Below are positions 1 through 12,070 of a stretch of DNA of 51,245 nucleotides, in pieces. Origin of the DNA: Nostoc sp. T09 (GTDB taxonomy: Bacteria; Cyanobacteriota; Cyanobacteriia; Cyanobacteriales; Nostocaceae); the NCBI RefSeq assembly GCF_002154695.1, contig NZ_MTAV01000153.1, positions 284 to 51,528 on the forward strand, in the 5' to 3' direction. Both the position numbers and the translations under genes were made by a program. Below the pieces are notes generated by a model. The model saw nothing but the letters and a program-made list of their open reading frames with translations, made no database searches and was not told where the DNA came from. The first letter of the stretch is position 1, and every line of letters starts with the position of its first letter.

Positions 1-3000
1 TCGTCCGATAATCACGTTTTCTTTTAATCCCCGCAACCAGTCAGATTTGCCTTCAATGGCGGCTTCAGTTAATACCCTGGTGGTTTCTTGGAAGGAGGCA
101 GCAGAAATAAAGCTATCTGTGTTCAAAGATGCTTTAGTTATCCCTAACAATACGGGGGTATACTGTGCCCGCGCACCGCCAGTAATTGCCATTGCTTCAT
201 TCACCTGCTCAACTTGGCGCAATTCGACCAATTCCCCAGGAAGCATGGTGGTGTCTCCACCATCATCAATCCGGACTTTATTGGTCATCTGGCGAACAAT
301 CACTTCTATGTGTTTGTCAGCAATATCAATACCTTGGGACTGATACACTAACTGCACTTCGTTCACGAGAAATGTTTGCACTTTCTGTAAAGCATGGCTA
401 GCACAAGCATAGACTCCATCTTCAGAACCCAGGCTGAAGAAGATTTCCAAAATTTCATGTGGGTTGGAAGGGCCATCAGTCAGGGGTTGTCCCGCTATTA
501 CATGAGACCCATCTGTCATCACTAAATTTTGTCCTGGGCCTAGGGGATAATCTGTGACTACTCCATTGGGTTCTACTACTTTAATTGCGATCGCTTCATC
601 GCCATCGCCGTAAACTACCTTCAATTCGCCAGTACGACGACATAAGATACAAGCTTCTTTGGGTTTCCGGGCTTCTAGTAGTTCCTCAATCCGGGGCAAA
701 CCTTGAATAATGTCCCCAGTTTTGGCACGTTCAAATACCAGCAATACCAAATTATCACCACGCTGTACCAAATCACCATCCTCTATCTGCAACACAGCAC
801 CAGGGCTGACTCGATAGGGACGACCAACGCGCAGAGAAACCGAGTATTTTTGAGTACTGAGAGCTGATTCCCCATTCCCAGCCGCAGCTGCACTATTCTT
901 GACATTGATGACTTGCCCAGATTCGGGAGCAAAGACTCCAGGGGCGATTTCTGCGCCTTCGACTAGCAAGTCTCCCACTTTTACATTGGGTTGGACATTA
1001 GTATTGATTGTAATTTTGTCAACACTGTCGCGTAACACCAAACAGCGGCGGACATTTTCTGCGCCTTTTTGCACACCCCGGACTGTACCCCCTTCTTTAC
1101 ACAAGATTTGGGTACGGGCGACTACTGCACCAGGGGCGATGCTTTGCCCATCATGTACTTCCAGCGAGGTTTGGGTACTACCTTGGGTAGCGTCGGCAGC
1201 GATATCTCGACGAATTACCAAGGATTCCAAAATCACCAACTGCAAGCGTTGAACATCTGGGTCTTCGGTATCGGGTACTAATTCAATATCAGCAGCTAGG
1301 GGAGAAGCGTTATGGTCATGTTCGCCTTCCTGCTCGATTTCCAATACTAGTTGGGTACGTAGCAGTTCTACACCTTCCACAGACTTGACACGTTCGGAAT
1401 CTTTGTAAGGTAGTCTTTGTACTGCTCGTAACTGAATTGAACGCCCAGTTTGTTGGCTTACAGATGTAGTAGAAGGCACATCTGGATTGCTGGGGACAGC
1501 AAACTCCACTACTGGACGGCTCAATAGTGCTGGACCTTCTGGTGACTCCACATACTGGATATAGCGTAATTCGGTGGCAACTGTGCCTTGGAATTCTTCA
1601 CCTGGCTGAATAAAGGTGTTGTCTCGGCCGATGACTGCTTCGGGATCGTCTACCATCAGCAGTTCACCTGGCTTAATCACTACTTCCCGTAGGATGTCGT
1701 TTTTCTGGGTGACTTCCACCACACCGCTATTTTGGCAAAAGATATCCTTAACTACTTCGGTACCGGCTTCAACAAACTGTCCGTCTTCGACTAATAGCAA
1801 GGAGATGTCTTTATTGACTTCGTGGCTTTCTTCGGGAATCCACAGCAAGGTGCCTCCCTGTACCACTTCATAACCTAGTTTGGCTTTACCTTTTTTCTGG
1901 ACTTCTACGCCGGCAAATTTCAGGAAGCCCCCAGTGGTGGTGCGATAGCGGTCATCAATTAATTCAGCTACAACTTGACCATTTTGTACTTTTGTGCCTG
2001 GGGTGGCTCTGAGGTTAAAAACCTGGTTGTTACCAGTGGAGACTAGGTAGTTATTACGACCTTGAGAGCTTTGAACGGTGACTGTGGCTTGGTCTAAGAC
2101 CACAGAAGCAGTGATAATCTCGATTTCTCTGGTACTCTTGCCGGGAGTAGCTTCTGGCAAACGGACTGCACCACCGTGTAAAGTAGTTAATTTGGTTTCT
2201 GCCAATACACCATTTGAGGCGATCGCATCTCCAGTTTTGACAACTAATTCTGCACCAGGAGGTAAGTTGTAAACTTCCCCAGACAAAATCCAAATCAAAC
2301 CACCCCTTGCGGCTGTGGTTGTGGTATTACCTTGGCGGTCTGTTTTTTGTTCGGGAACAACTTCGGCAAACTGTACTTCCCCAGCCAAGTCTGTAGCTAC
2401 ATCTTTCACCGCTTTTTCGGTGTTAGCACGAGTTGTCCGTCCACCGAGGGCAACTTCTGCCAGCAACTGACCCTGTTTTACTTGGTGTCCGTCGAAGACA
2501 TATAGTGTCGAACCTTGCGTTAGATGCACTTCTTGGTGAGGTGGAATATCAGTTCCTTCTTTTTTTGGTTCCAGATGCAGGATACCATTGGCCTCAACAT
2601 ACAGAGCCTCTTCACCGTGCCGAGTGCGATATGGTCTGACTTTTAGTTTCCGAGGAATCTTAACAGTACCATCGATTTTTGAGCGTACTTGCTGTGCTAC
2701 TTCCCCAGTAAACACACCACCAGTGTGGAATGTCCGCATGGTTAGCTGGGTTCCGGGTTCCCCGATACTTTGAGCGGCAATAATCCCAACGGCTTCGCCT
2801 AAGTCCACCATCTTGGCATGGGCTAAACTCCAGCCGTAACAGTGTTGGCAAACTGAACGTGCCGCTTCACAAGTCAAGGGCGATCGCGTGAAGACTTCAC
2901 TCACGCCAGATTTTTGAATTTTTGCGGCCAATTCATCTGAAACTGGGGTATTACGTGGGGCTATCACTTCTTTTGTAGTGGGGTGCACTACATCTTCAGC

Positions 3001-3747
3001 TATTACCCGTCCATGTAAGCGTGTAGCTAGAGGAATTTTAGTTTTTCCACCTTCTACCATTGCCCGTATGGGAATACCTCTGGTAGTACCACAATCAAAT
3101 TCCCGGATAATCACATCCTGGGATACATCTACCAGACGACGGGTGAGATAACCAGAGTCAGCCGTCCGCAAGGCAGTATCTACTAAGCCTTTCCGGGCAC
3201 CGTAAGACGAAATAATGTATTCTGTGACGGTGAGTCCTTCACGGAAGTTGGTTTTGATCGGTAAGTCAATAATTTCCCCTTGGGGGTCTGCCATCAATCC
3301 CCGCATCCCCACCAACTGCCGTACTTGGGAGATGTTACCCCGTGCGCCGGAGAATGCCATCATATATACGGAGTTGAGAGGATTGGTTTTTTTAAAGTGA
3401 ACGACTACTTCGTCTTTTAAAGCTTCACTGGTACCGTTCCAGGTATCAATTACTTTTTGGAAGCGTTCGACTTCTGTGATTTCCCCCCGTTGGTAACGAG
3501 CCTCGGTAGCGCGAATTTCTTCTTCGGCTGCTTCCAGGAGCGCTCGCTTGGAAGGTGGCACCATCAAATCATCTACACTGATGGACACCCCAGCTTTGGT
3601 GGCATAGCGAAATCCCAAGTCTTTCAATTTGTCCGCCATAACTGCGGTACGCGCTGTCCCGTAATTTACAAAGGACCAGGAAATTAAATTTCTCAATTGG
3701 CCTTTATCAACTACGCGATTGCGAAAAATCGTGTTTTCATTAGTCAT
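1..3747 (-). CDS. rpoC2: RNA polymerase beta' subunit, C-terminal part RpoC2 (C-terminus cut by window edge)
   Basis: This is the C-terminal half of the split cyanobacterial beta' subunit of RNA polymerase. The start is the ATG at 3747, 18 nt after the rpoC1 stop; 1249 codons are present without a stop and the reading frame runs open to base 1. Diagnostic sequence near residues 305-340 is the bridge-helix/trigger-loop stretch, including [19 protein letters not shown] and MRTFHTGG. The long, poorly conserved region after it fits the large SI3 insertion typical of cyanobacterial RpoC2. The last visible residues ([15 protein letters not shown] and [18 protein letters not shown]) are the conserved C-terminal beta' region, so perhaps 100 residues are missing. 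It lies last in the rpoB-rpoC1-rpoC2 operon and is certainly essential. Assignment is secure; only the 3' end is unknown. Confidence 0.97.
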   Translation of the reverse strand, partial: MTNENTIFRNRVVDKGQLRNLISWSFVNYGTARTAVMADKLKDLGFRYATKAGVSISVDDLMVPPSKRALLEAAEEEIRATEARYQRGEITEVERFQKVIDTWNGTSEALKDEVVVHFKKTNPLNSVYMMAFSGARGNISQVRQLVGMRGLMADPQGEIIDLPIKTNFREGLTVTEYIISSYGARKGLVDTALRTADSGYLTRRLVDVSQDVIIREFDCGTTRGIPIRAMVEGGKTKIPLATRLHGRVIAEDVVHPTTKEVIAPRNTPVSDELAAKIQKSGVSEVFTRSPLTCEAARSVCQHCYGWSLAHAKMVDLGEAVGIIAAQSIGEPGTQLTMRTFHTGGVFTGEVAQQVRSKIDGTVKIPRKLKVRPYRTRHGEEALYVEANGILHLEPKKEGTDIPPHQEVHLTQGSTLYVFDGHQVKQGQLLAEVALGGRTTRANTEKAVKDVATDLAGEVQFAEVVPEQKTDRQGNTTTTAARGGLIWILSGEVYNLPPGAELVVKTGDAIASNGVLAETKLTTLHGGAVRLPEATPGKSTREIEIITASVVLDQATVTVQSSQGRNNYLVSTGNNQVFNLRATPGTKVQNGQVVAELIDDRYRTTTGGFLKFAGVEVQKKGKAKLGYEVVQGGTLLWIPEESHEVNKDISLLLVEDGQFVEAGTEVVKDIFCQNSGVVEVTQKNDILREVVIKPGELLMVDDPEAVIGRDNTFIQPGEEFQGTVATELRYIQYVESPEGPALLSRPVVEFAVPSNPDVPSTTSVSQQTGRSIQLRAVQRLPYKDSERVKSVEGVELLRTQLVLEIEQEGEHDHNASPLAADIELVPDTEDPDVQRLQLVILESLVIRRDIAADATQGSTQTSLEVHDGQSIAPGAVVARTQILCKEGGTVRGVQKGAENVRRCLVLRDSVDKITINTNVQPNVKVGDLLVEGAEIAPGVFAPESGQVINVKNSAAAAGNGESALSTQKYSVSLRVGRPYRVSPGAVLQIEDGDLVQRGDNLVLLVFERAKTGDIIQGLPRIEELLEARKPKEACILCRRTGELKVVYGDGDEAIAIKVVEPNGVVTDYPLGPGQNLVMTDGSHVIAGQPLTDGPSNPHEILEIFFSLGSEDGVYACASHALQKVQTFLVNEVQLVYQSQGIDIADKHIEVIVRQMTNKVRIDDGGDTTMLPGELVELRQVEQVNEAMAITGGARAQYTPVLLGITKASLNTDSFISAASFQETTRVLTEAAIEGKSDWLRGLKENVIIGR

Positions 3748-3765
3748 GAGTGATTCATCCCCAAG

Positions 3766-5643
3766 TTAGCTTGCCAGTGCTTCCTGAATTGCCTTGTTGT
3801 AAATAACGCGACCTGGTGTGGTGCGGACATACTGAGACAGCAAATTCCCCTTAGCGTCTTCTCTGACTCGGCGGTATTTATAGAGCAAAGTCCGGCTGCC
3901 ATCGTTGTTTTCGGTAACTTCTAGCGGTTCTGTATCTGGCCCGTCTGATTCTACTTCCCCGTCAAACCGCACATAGATATAGGCGTGCAAGTCAATTTGC
4001 TCTTGCTGGAAAGCCATAATTACATCTTCGAGAGAAGCAAAATACCGTCCCGCCCCTTTGGTAGCATCGGGATTTTCTGCGGTTAAGTAATATGCCCCCA
4101 ACACCATGTCTTGGCTGGGTGTAATAATTGGTTTTCCAGTAGCTGGCGACAATATATTGTTAGAAGCCAGCATCAACAACCGCGCTTCTGCCTGACTTTC
4201 TAAAGACAGGGGAACGTGTACCGCCATTTGGTCGCCGTCAAAGTCAGCGTTAAATGCTGGACATACTAATGGATGGAGTTGAATTGCTCTACCTTCCACT
4301 AAAATTGGCTCAAATGCCTGAATACCTAAACGGTGCAGTGTTGGTGCCCGGTTGAGCAGTACTGGGTGTCCTTCAATCACTTCTTCCAGTACATCCCACA
4401 CACTGGGATCGTTGCGTGATATGAGTTTTTTCGCGGCTTTGATGTTGTTGACCATACCGCTGCGAATCAAGCGATTGATCACAAAGGGTTGAAATAGCTC
4501 AATTGCCATTTCTCTAGGTAAACCGCACTGGTGGATATTTAGTTTTGGTCCGACTACAATTACGGAACGACCAGAGTAGTCAACCCGTTTACCCAACAAG
4601 TTTTGCCGGAAGCGTCCTTGCTTACCCTCAATAATGTCGGACAAGGATTTCAAAGGACGGTTATTTGCTCCTACGACAGTGCGACCCCGGCGACCATTGT
4701 CAATCAAAGCGTCTACTGCCTCTTGCAACATCCGCTTTTCGTTCCGCACAATAATTTCTGGTGCCAAAATTTCTTGTAGGCGTGCCAGACGATTATTTCG
4801 GTTAATTACCCGTCGATATAAATCATTCAAATCACTGGTTGCAAACCGACCGCCATCAAGTTGCACCATTGGACGTAAGTCAGGGGGGATCACAGGAATG
4901 ACTGCCATCACCATCCACTCTGGTTTAGAACCTGTGGCGATAAAGTTGTCAATTACCCGCAACCGTTTAATTAACTTTGCCCGCTTTTGTCCTTTGGCAT
5001 TGCCAATTTCTTCGCGTAGGCTTTCAGCTTCTTGTTCTAAATTAATATCGGCGAGCAAGTGTAACAGGGCCTCAGCACCAATTCCTACCTCTACACCCTG
5101 TAGCTGGGAATCTTCACTATAAATTTGGTCTTCAATTTCCAGCCACTGGTCTTCACTGAGTAACTGTTTGTAGGATAAGGTTTCGGCGTTACCTGGGCTA
5201 AGAACAACATAAGAGTTGAAATAGACGATTTGCTCCACATCCCGCAAGGGCATATCTAGCAGAATGGAAATATAGCTAGGAATACCCTTGAGATACCAGA
5301 CGTGTGCCACTGGGGCGGCGAGTTTAATATATCCCATGCGGTGCCGCCGCACCCGTGACTCGGTGACTTCTACACCACAGCGTTCGCAGACTATACCTCT
5401 GTGACGCACTCTTTTATATTTGCCGCAATGACATTCCCAATCTTTTGCCGGACCAAAGATGCGTTCGCAGAATAAACCGTCCATCTCTGGCTTGAGAGTA
5501 CGGTAATTAATTGTCTCTGGCTTGGTAACTTCACCGACAACCTGACCGTTAGGCAAAGTGCGTTCGCCCCATTGTCGAATGCGTTCTGGTGATGCCAAGC
5601 CGATTTTAACGTAGTCAAACTGATTAGTTTGGGCGTTTCTCAT
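3766..5643 (-). CDS. rpoC1: RNA polymerase beta' subunit, N-terminal part RpoC1 (gamma subunit)
   Basis: 625 residues, the usual size for cyanobacterial RpoC1, which carries the N-terminal half of beta' and the catalytic magnesium site of RNA polymerase. The catalytic motif NADFDGD is at residues 465-471. A zinc-binding cluster is formed by Cys71, Cys73, Cys86 and Cys89 ([20 protein letters not shown]). The start [20 protein letters not shown] is typical for the family. It is transcribed on the minus strand with rpoC2 18 nt downstream, so the two halves are made from one message. The upstream gap to rpoB is unusually long (231 nt) and filled with dispersed repeats. No frameshift or missing key residue is seen. 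Confidence 0.98.
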   Translation of the reverse strand: MRNAQTNQFDYVKIGLASPERIRQWGERTLPNGQVVGEVTKPETINYRTLKPEMDGLFCERIFGPAKDWECHCGKYKRVRHRGIVCERCGVEVTESRVRRHRMGYIKLAAPVAHVWYLKGIPSYISILLDMPLRDVEQIVYFNSYVVLSPGNAETLSYKQLLSEDQWLEIEDQIYSEDSQLQGVEVGIGAEALLHLLADINLEQEAESLREEIGNAKGQKRAKLIKRLRVIDNFIATGSKPEWMVMAVIPVIPPDLRPMVQLDGGRFATSDLNDLYRRVINRNNRLARLQEILAPEIIVRNEKRMLQEAVDALIDNGRRGRTVVGANNRPLKSLSDIIEGKQGRFRQNLLGKRVDYSGRSVIVVGPKLNIHQCGLPREMAIELFQPFVINRLIRSGMVNNIKAAKKLISRNDPSVWDVLEEVIEGHPVLLNRAPTLHRLGIQAFEPILVEGRAIQLHPLVCPAFNADFDGDQMAVHVPLSLESQAEARLLMLASNNILSPATGKPIITPSQDMVLGAYYLTAENPDATKGAGRYFASLEDVIMAFQQEQIDLHAYIYVRFDGEVESDGPDTEPLEVTENNDGSRTLLYKYRRVREDAKGNLLSQYVRTTPGRVIYNKAIQEALAS

Positions 5644-5874
5644 ACTTAAGTACTGAGTTCTGAGTTATGAGTATATTTAGTTTTTAGGTTGAAATTTGGC
5701 ATCGGGCATTGGGCAGCCAGTCGCGTGGGCGGGTTTCCCGACTTGAGGAGCCACTGCGTTGCGGGGGTTCCCCCCGTTGAAGCAAGTGGCGTCGAACTGG
5801 CGTCATTAGGCATCGGGCATTAGGCATTAATATTTATGCCGTTCCCCTATTACCCATGCCCTATTACCTAATGT
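5644..5874. repeat. dispersed-repeat-filled spacer between rpoB and rpoC1
   Basis: A 231-nt non-coding stretch inside the rpoB-rpoC1 operon. It contains short heptamer-like runs (GGGCATT/AGGCATT type at about 5700-5717 and 5810-5831) flanking a GC-rich palindromic block (about 5718-5808) with complementary segments such as GGTTTCCC and GGGGGTTCCCCCC. Both are typical of interspersed repeats in Nostocales genomes, as known from the group. A transcript through here would fold strongly. No ORF is supported. Confidence 0.7.
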
Positions 5875-8800
5875 TTACTCGTCATCTTCCAGTGATTCAC
5901 GGGAAAGAGATTCATAGGTGGGTCGAGGCGGTGTGCGACGGGCTGATTGGTCTGCCATCAAATCGACTTCCACATCTAAGGAGCTGCCATCTGCTTGGGT
6001 TTCTACTTTGTGGACGGCAATATCTAACCCTAAGGATTGCAGTTCTCGCATCAACACTTTAAAGGACTCTGGTGTTCCAGGCCTGGGGATTGCCTTACCT
6101 TTAACAATGGCGTTGAGGGCTTCATTGCGTCCCTGCATATCGTCAGATTTAACTGTCAACAATTCCTGCAAGGTGTAAGCTGCACCAAAGGCTTCCAATG
6201 CCCACACTTCCATTTCTCCAAAGCGCTGACCACCTTGTTGCGCTTTACCACCCAAGGGTTGCTGGGTAACGAGAGAGTAGGGTCCTGTTGAACGGGCGTG
6301 GATTTTGTCATCCACCAAATGCACTAGCTTCAACATGTAAGCTACGCCTACGGTTATAGGACGGTCAAAGGGTTCGCCTGTGCGACCATCAAACACCATG
6401 ATTTTGCCAGGATCATCGGGGTTGTATACCCAATTTCTGCCGGTTTCATCTCGTGCTTCTTGCAATTTGCCATGTACAATGCGGCGGGATGATTCTTCCC
6501 CATACATTTCATCAAAAGGAGTAATCTTAAACCGCACGCCCAAGTTCTGACCTGCCCATCCCAACAGACACTCAAATACCTGTCCAACATTCATCCGGCT
6601 AGGTACACCCAAGGGATTGAGGACAATATCTACTGGTGAACCATCGGGCAAGTAAGGCATGTCTTCCAAGGGCAAGATGCGGGAAATAATCCCCTTATTG
6701 CCGTGCCGTCCTGCCATTTTGTCGCCGACTTGGATTTTCCGTTTCTGGGCTACATACACCCGGACTACCATGTTGGCTCCTGGTGGTAGTTCATCCCCTT
6801 GTTCACGGGTAAATAGACGTACGTCAACGACGCGCCCTTTTTCACCGTTGGGAACTCGCAGGGAGTTATCACGTACATCCCGCGCTTTTTCCCCGAAAAT
6901 CGCCCGGAGCAGTTTTTCTTCAGGAGGTTGATCGGATTCACCTTTAGGTGTAACTTTTCCGACTAAGATATCACCAGCTTCTACCCATGCCCCAATGCGA
7001 ATGATTCCCTGTTCATCAAGTTGGCGCAGAGCATCTTCCCCAACGTTGGGAATTTCTCGCGTAATTTCTTCAGGACCGAGTTTTGTCTGCCTAGCCTCAA
7101 TTTCATATTTTTCAATGTGAATTGAAGTGTAGACATCATCCTGCACCAATCTTTCAGAAATCAAAATTGCGTCTTCGTAGTTGTAGCCTTCCCAAGGCAT
7201 ATAAGCAACGACGATATTTTGACCAAGGGCCAATTCTCCACCTTCTGTGGAGGAGCCATCAGCTAACACCTGACCAGCAACAACTCGCTCACCTATACGC
7301 ACGAGGGGCTTTTGGTTGAGGCAGGTATCTTGGTTGGAGCGCTGATATTTGGAAAGGGTGTACTTAATTTCTGAATTTGAGTTCTTGACTCGGACACGTA
7401 TTTCTGTGGCATCGACATAAACCACATCGCCATCGGTGCGGGATACGATTACCATCCCGGAATCCCTTGCACCTTGGGCTTCTAAGCCTGTTCCCACTAA
7501 CGGACGCTCTGGTTTGAGCAGGGGTACTGCTTGCCGTTGCATGTTGGAACCCATCAGTGCCCGGTTAGCGTCGTCATGCTCCAAGAAGGGAATCATGCTT
7601 GTAGCAACAGATACAATCTGTACTGGAGATACAGCTACGTAGTCCACTTGCTCTGGGGTGGTGGTGGAGAATTCCTGGCGATAGCGCACTGGCACTTGAG
7701 GGCCAATGATCAGGCCATTTTCATCAATGGGGATATCCCCGGGAGCGACTCGTAAGTCGTCTTCTTCATCGGCGGTCATGTACGCTGGCGGCAGGTCAAA
7801 CCTCACCCGGGCATTTTCTACTGGTCTAAATGGTGTTTCCAAAAAGCCGTATTGGTTTACCCGCGCATGAGTTGCTAAGGAGCCAATCAAACCAGCGTTG
7901 GGTCCTTCAGGAGTTTCAATGGGGCAAATCCGTCCGTAGTGACTGGGATGAATATCCCGTACAGCAAACCCAGCCCGTTCTCTGGTTAAACCACCAGGAC
8001 CAAGAGCAGAGAGGCGGCGTTTGTGTGTCAGTTCTGCTAGAGGATTGGTTTGATCCATGAACTGACTTAATTGGCTAGAGCCAAAGAATTCTTTAATTGC
8101 GGCTACCAGTGGTTTGGGATTGACTAGGGAAGCTGGGGTGAGAACTTCCGCGTCAGATACAGTCATCCGTTCCCTAATAATTCTTTCTAGGCGGTTTAAG
8201 CCTACCCGCACTTGGTTTTGCAGTAGTTCACCGACACTTCGCACTCGGCGATTTCCTAAGTGATCAATGTCGTCAATATTACCAATGTCATATTCCAAGT
8301 TAATTAGGTAGTCTACTGCTGCCAAGATATCCCCTGGAGTCAAGACGCGCATGGTGTCGGGAACAGACAGCCGCAATTTTTTGTTGAGCTTGTACCGCCC
8401 CACACGACCTAAATCGTAACGTTTGGGATCGAAGAATCGAGAGTCTAATAGTTGTTGTCCACCCAATACTGTGGGTGGTTCACCAGGACGCAATTTGCGA
8501 TATAACTCCATCAGGGCTTCTTCTTCCGAAAATTGCCCTTCTTTTTCGATGGTTTTTTGGAAATACTCAGGGTGACGTAAAGCGTCAAAAATTTCGTTAT
8601 CTGATAAACCCAAAGCTTTTAATAGTACTTGGGCTGAGAGTTTACGGGTTTTATCAATCCGTACCCACACCAAATCGTTACGGTCTGTTTCAAATTTCAG
8701 CCACGCCCCTCGGTTAGGAATTAAGCTAGCTGAATAAGTGCGTCGTCCGTTTTTATCAATTTCCGATTTGTAATAAACTCCAGGCGATCGCACAATTTGG

Positions 8801-9174
8801 TTGACGATTACCCGTTCGGCTCCGTTAATAATAAAGGTGCCACGATCGGTCATCAAAGGCAGATCGCCAATAAAGACTTCTTGTTCTTTGATATCCCCAG
8901 TTTCTTTGTTGAGTAGCCGTGTGGGGACATACATTTGTACGGCATAGGTACTATCCCGCCGTTTGGCTTCTTCGACACTGTACTTCGGTTCTTTGAGTTT
9001 GTAGTTTTGACCTAAAAAGTGCAGCTCTAGTTTGCCAGTGTAGTCTGTGATCGGACTAAAGGAGTTAAGTTCTTCTATTAGCCCTTCTTCTAAAAACCAA
9101 CGGAAGCTTGAACGCTGGATTTCAATCAAGTCGGGCAACAGAAAGGCGGGTTCCATATATGTTTCGTTCGTCAT
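5875..9174 (-). CDS. rpoB: RNA polymerase beta subunit
   Basis: Beta subunit of RNA polymerase, 1099 residues from the ATG at 9174. That start ([20 protein letters not shown]) is preferred over an in-frame ATG 42 nt upstream, because an AAGG lies 7 nt before it and the conserved N-terminus begins there; no ribosome site precedes the upstream ATG. Conserved landmarks visible are the [20 protein letters not shown] region, the RIF-region sequence [46 protein letters not shown], the [17 protein letters not shown] segment, and the C-terminal [20 protein letters not shown]. The RIF region reads as wild type. It is the first gene of the rpoB-C1-C2 unit, with tatD and rpsT upstream on the same strand. 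Confidence 0.98.
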   Translation of the reverse strand: MTNETYMEPAFLLPDLIEIQRSSFRWFLEEGLIEELNSFSPITDYTGKLELHFLGQNYKLKEPKYSVEEAKRRDSTYAVQMYVPTRLLNKETGDIKEQEVFIGDLPLMTDRGTFIINGAERVIVNQIVRSPGVYYKSEIDKNGRRTYSASLIPNRGAWLKFETDRNDLVWVRIDKTRKLSAQVLLKALGLSDNEIFDALRHPEYFQKTIEKEGQFSEEEALMELYRKLRPGEPPTVLGGQQLLDSRFFDPKRYDLGRVGRYKLNKKLRLSVPDTMRVLTPGDILAAVDYLINLEYDIGNIDDIDHLGNRRVRSVGELLQNQVRVGLNRLERIIRERMTVSDAEVLTPASLVNPKPLVAAIKEFFGSSQLSQFMDQTNPLAELTHKRRLSALGPGGLTRERAGFAVRDIHPSHYGRICPIETPEGPNAGLIGSLATHARVNQYGFLETPFRPVENARVRFDLPPAYMTADEEDDLRVAPGDIPIDENGLIIGPQVPVRYRQEFSTTTPEQVDYVAVSPVQIVSVATSMIPFLEHDDANRALMGSNMQRQAVPLLKPERPLVGTGLEAQGARDSGMVIVSRTDGDVVYVDATEIRVRVKNSNSEIKYTLSKYQRSNQDTCLNQKPLVRIGERVVAGQVLADGSSTEGGELALGQNIVVAYMPWEGYNYEDAILISERLVQDDVYTSIHIEKYEIEARQTKLGPEEITREIPNVGEDALRQLDEQGIIRIGAWVEAGDILVGKVTPKGESDQPPEEKLLRAIFGEKARDVRDNSLRVPNGEKGRVVDVRLFTREQGDELPPGANMVVRVYVAQKRKIQVGDKMAGRHGNKGIISRILPLEDMPYLPDGSPVDIVLNPLGVPSRMNVGQVFECLLGWAGQNLGVRFKITPFDEMYGEESSRRIVHGKLQEARDETGRNWVYNPDDPGKIMVFDGRTGEPFDRPITVGVAYMLKLVHLVDDKIHARSTGPYSLVTQQPLGGKAQQGGQRFGEMEVWALEAFGAAYTLQELLTVKSDDMQGRNEALNAIVKGKAIPRPGTPESFKVLMRELQSLGLDIAVHKVETQADGSSLDVEVDLMADQSARRTPPRPTYESLSRESLEDDE

Positions 9175-9973
9175 GCCTCTACCTTTGTCAACCTGGTTAA
9201 ACTTACCATTGGACACTGCTTTTTAACGTTTCCCACCGCTAGCCAGTGTCCGTAGCTGTTTGGGAACTTCTCCTTACGACCACCTGGGATTTACAGGTGT
9301 GGGCAAACGCAGAAATTGAAGCGGGAAAGTGCTATCTTGACAAGGGGGAAAACACCCTTCATGGAGTGACAATTATAACTAATAACCAGCTACTAGATTG
9401 ATTTCTCAAAAGCAGATGGCTGAGATAGTCTGAAATTAAATTTGCTTTCGTCACTTCCCCTCCCAAAACCGCGTTAATTAGCCTCCGCAGCTTTATACTG
9501 TTGTGTCGTCAATACCCCTCTATATTTAAATTCACGGTGATATCCTAAAACTAAGGAACCGATCGGCTTGTAACCGACTCTGATTTAGTATGGGTTTATC
9601 TTGCTGGGTTATACTCACAAGGCAATTACGTTTAACAGTTTTCTATAGGGTAAATACGGAAAAGGGAATCTTCTGAAAGATTGTAGATCAACGCCAGATT
9701 ATCAGGCTTTGCGATCGTCGAATAACATCCGCTTGTAGAGAGAGGAGGATGGTCAACCCCTGCGGAGAAGGAGCGTAGACACCCAGAGGGTGAGTTCTTT
9801 CAGAATTGGAATGGTCAAGTTGGTAACAGCCCAAAATTAAGCTTAGGAGTTCTAATTTCCTTCCTTTATCATTATGGCGCAAGCAAAATGTTTTGGAGGA
9901 AATAATTTTAGCATATTCTTGTCCTCCTAAGGTTTTATTTTTTTACACACCCAGACACAGTTACTGAGAAACT
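9175..9973. other. long upstream region of rpoB (799 nt, no gene found)
   Basis: Non-coding stretch between tatD and rpoB, both on the minus strand. It likely holds the promoter and leader of the rpoB operon, but no single promoter stands out to me. It contains a short inverted repeat CACCTGggatttaCAGGTG (9280-9298) close to the rpoB start. It also contains a dispersed-repeat-like block around 9750-9795 (GGAGAAGGAGCGTAGACACC). The 64-codon minus ORF across 9688-9882 runs through that block and is not credible as a gene. Confidence 0.5.
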
Positions 9974-10759
9974 CTATAGTACAAGACCAAATAATTCACA
10001 AGCATTCTGGGTGGTTTGGTTTGCGATCGCCTCCACAGATTCCCCACGCAGATGAGCTAGGTACTCTGCTACATAACGGACGTAGGCTGGTTCATTTCTA
10101 CCTACGCCTCGTTTAGGAACGGGAGCCAGAAAAGGACAGTCTGTTTCAATTAGCAGGCGATCGCTCCTCACCATAGTGGCTGTAGATTGGATCTGCTTGG
10201 CGTTTTTGAAGGTAACTGTCCCACTAAAACTAATGTAGAAGCCCAAGTCAATAACCCATTGCGCTTCTTCTGGTGTTCCCCCCCAACAATGCATCACACC
10301 CCGAACACTGTCTCCTTTTTGTTCCCGCCATTTTTGCAACACATCTCTTACTTGAGGTGCGGCATCACGGCAGTGGATAATCACAGGTAAGTTGAGTTCA
10401 CTGGCAATTGCTAGTTGCGCCTCAAATACCATGCGTTGTTGCTCGTAGTTATCTGCTTTGTGCAAATCCAGCCCCATTTCTCCCATCGCTACTACTTTTG
10501 AGTCAGAACGAGCTAAATTTAAAATTTCATCGCCTGTCTGGCTATTCCATTGCTTAGCATCTAGAGGATGTAAGCCTACGGCAAAGCTGAGTTCGGGAAA
10601 CTCGTGCGCTATGGCTTGGATACTGGAAAATTCTGATGGCTCTACACAGGAATGTACTAAACGTACTACACCTGCTTCTTGCCATCGCAATCGCACTGCT
10701 GCTAAATCTGGCTGGAAAACGTCAAAATTGATGTGAACGTGGGTGTCAATTAGCTGCAT
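9974..10759 (-). CDS. tatD: TatD family metal-dependent hydrolase (deoxyribonuclease)
   Basis: 261 residues, normal length for the TatD family of TIM-barrel, two-metal hydrolases with 3'-5' DNA exonuclease activity in well-studied members. Metal-ligand motifs are all visible: DTHVHIN at the N-terminus, GEMGLD, the HCRDA motif, the HCWGG motif and [11 protein letters not shown] near the end. It lies between rpsT (about 60 nt upstream) and rpoB on the same strand, a gene order common in cyanobacteria. Whether it is co-transcribed with rpsT is plausible from spacing. Substrate specificity cannot be read from the sequence. Confidence 0.93.
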   Translation of the reverse strand: MQLIDTHVHINFDVFQPDLAAVRLRWQEAGVVRLVHSCVEPSEFSSIQAIAHEFPELSFAVGLHPLDAKQWNSQTGDEILNLARSDSKVVAMGEMGLDLHKADNYEQQRMVFEAQLAIASELNLPVIIHCRDAAPQVRDVLQKWREQKGDSVRGVMHCWGGTPEEAQWVIDLGFYISFSGTVTFKNAKQIQSTATMVRSDRLLIETDCPFLAPVPKRGVGRNEPAYVRYVAEYLAHLRGESVEAIANQTTQNACELFGLVL

Positions 10760-10820
10760 CTTGGTTAAAAGTCATTAATCATTGTCATTAGTACAAGACT
10801 AATGACTGAATGATTTTGGA

Positions 10821-11117
10821 CTACTGTGCTGTTTGTGTAAGTGGTTTGATTTTATGAGCCAATCTTGACTTTTTCCTTGCCCCGTTGTTGGGGTGAAGCA
10901 CACCTCGCTTTACGGCTTTGTCGATTTTGCTGTAAGCCTCAGCTAATCGCTCCTGTACTTGTTGATTTAACTCGGGAGTGGGATTAGCTGAATAGACTTG
11001 TACTGCATTCAGGTATTTCTTCATCAGCGTCTTGACAGCTGATTTGTATGCTTTATTACGCAGTCGATTGCGTTCTGCGATTTGGGCGCGCTTAAGAGAG
11101 GACTTTGTATTCGCCAC
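10821..11117 (-). CDS. rpsT: 30S ribosomal protein S20
   Basis: Ribosomal protein S20, a 16S rRNA-binding protein of the small subunit; 98 residues, strongly basic. The start is assigned to the GTG at 11117, giving [18 protein letters not shown], which matches the family's N-terminus (MANTKS...); GGA lies 8 nt upstream. A longer reading from an ATG at 11150 adds eleven hydrophobic residues not found in S20 and is rejected. Lysine/arginine-rich helices and the [11 protein letters not shown]-like C-terminus ([14 protein letters not shown]) are typical. tatD follows on the same strand; hisD is divergent on the other side. Confidence 0.96.
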   Translation of the reverse strand: MANTKSSLKRAQIAERNRLRNKAYKSAVKTLMKKYLNAVQVYSANPTPELNQQVQERLAEAYSKIDKAVKRGVLHPNNGARKKSRLAHKIKPLTQTAQ

Positions 11118-12070
11118 AGTCAGTTCCAAAAAGACTATTAATATGTACACACACTACTAGATTTACTAATATAGCATCCATATTGCCAATGTTAAGATTT
11201 CCGAAAAAATATCATTGTCTTAATTTTCTTGATATCTAGCCGCAGGTCGGGAAAAAATGGCAACGACACTGAGTGACAAGCTGGTTAATCTCTCCAGTTG
11301 CAGTCGCAGCGCCAACTCTCGTTGTATCCTGATTTACCTCTGTAGTCTTCACAGTTACATACTATTGTCGCTGTGCAAAATTGAAGAACCAATTCGCTTG
11401 CGCTGAGAAACATAGGCTCCTTGTTGCAACTGATTCATAATTTCGCTGGGCATTGCCTACCCTGAAATTACGATTTTTGAGCTTTGACTTTCAAAGGAGC
11501 GGTAGTAGGTGTGCTGTCGATCTGAGAAATGCGTTAATATAAGTTACTTCAATATAACTATTCTAGCTCACCATTTGTATGGGTTGGAAGTAAGGCTGAC
11601 AATGTAGTCTGTCTTCCACATCAGAATATATTGTTGGAGGGAAAAACTGTAAAATAACTGAAGTTCAAGGCTTAAATTGAGAGAAACGACTGATCGAGTT
11701 TCTATACATTTTTAGCTACTAAAATTAGGAAAAGTAAGTAAAAATTATACTCAGACCCTAACTCCTTTCCAATTCAGGGTGAGTCAATGTACAAACACAT
11801 TATATCCATTCTGGCAAGTGATTAATGGATGGGGTAAAAGGGTGGTAGGAATTGGCACGCCTACTCCTTGCTGCAAGCCAAGACTTGGCTTGTCAGACTG
11901 AGCAATGAAGTCGCCTACTCAAGCAACCCAGATGTAAGAACCCTGGAAGTATCAAAAAAATCCAGGTTAAGCTAGAGAAGAGAATTAGAGTAAGCTTGGT
12001 ACCTCCTTTGGGAAAAAGCAAGACTAATTCTCAGGCGGGAACATTCTAATTTTGGCATTGTCCTTACTCC
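11118..12070. other. 953-nt intergenic region between divergent rpsT and hisD
   Basis: No protein gene is supported on either strand. The region must contain the promoters of both flanking genes. It includes a nested-stem element at about 11840-11930 (listed separately), and I found no tRNA, RNase P, tmRNA or SRP signature by eye. Confidence 0.5.
11840..11930. ncRNA. candidate structured RNA or dispersed element upstream of hisD
   Basis: Nested complementary segments are visible: GGGT (11840-11843) with ACCC (11926-11929), TAGG (11846-11849) with CCTA (11914-11917), TTGCT (11868-11872) with AGCAA (11901-11905), and an inner perfect arm pair CAAGCCA / TGGCTTG around 11874-11892. Together they give one long rod-like fold. 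It could be a small RNA, a 5' leader structure of hisD (though more than 100 nt from its ATG), or a dispersed repeat. I do not recognise a named RNA family and cannot tell the strand. Confidence 0.35.

Noticed and set aside
4634-5122. 162-codon plus ORF opposite rpoC1
   Set aside because: It is a mirror frame of a certain gene and reads as low-information sequence.
9174-9216. Longer rpoB start at 9216
   Set aside because: The extra 14 residues are outside the family's N-terminus and the ribosome site lies before the ATG at 9174.
9688-9882. 64-codon minus ORF upstream of rpoB
   Set aside because: It crosses a dispersed-repeat-like block, has no clear ribosome site and resembles no protein I know.
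11118-12070. tRNA, RNase P, tmRNA, SRP RNA or 6S RNA in the rpsT-hisD spacer
   Set aside because: None of the usual conserved stretches of these RNAs were found by eye; only a generic nested stem is present.
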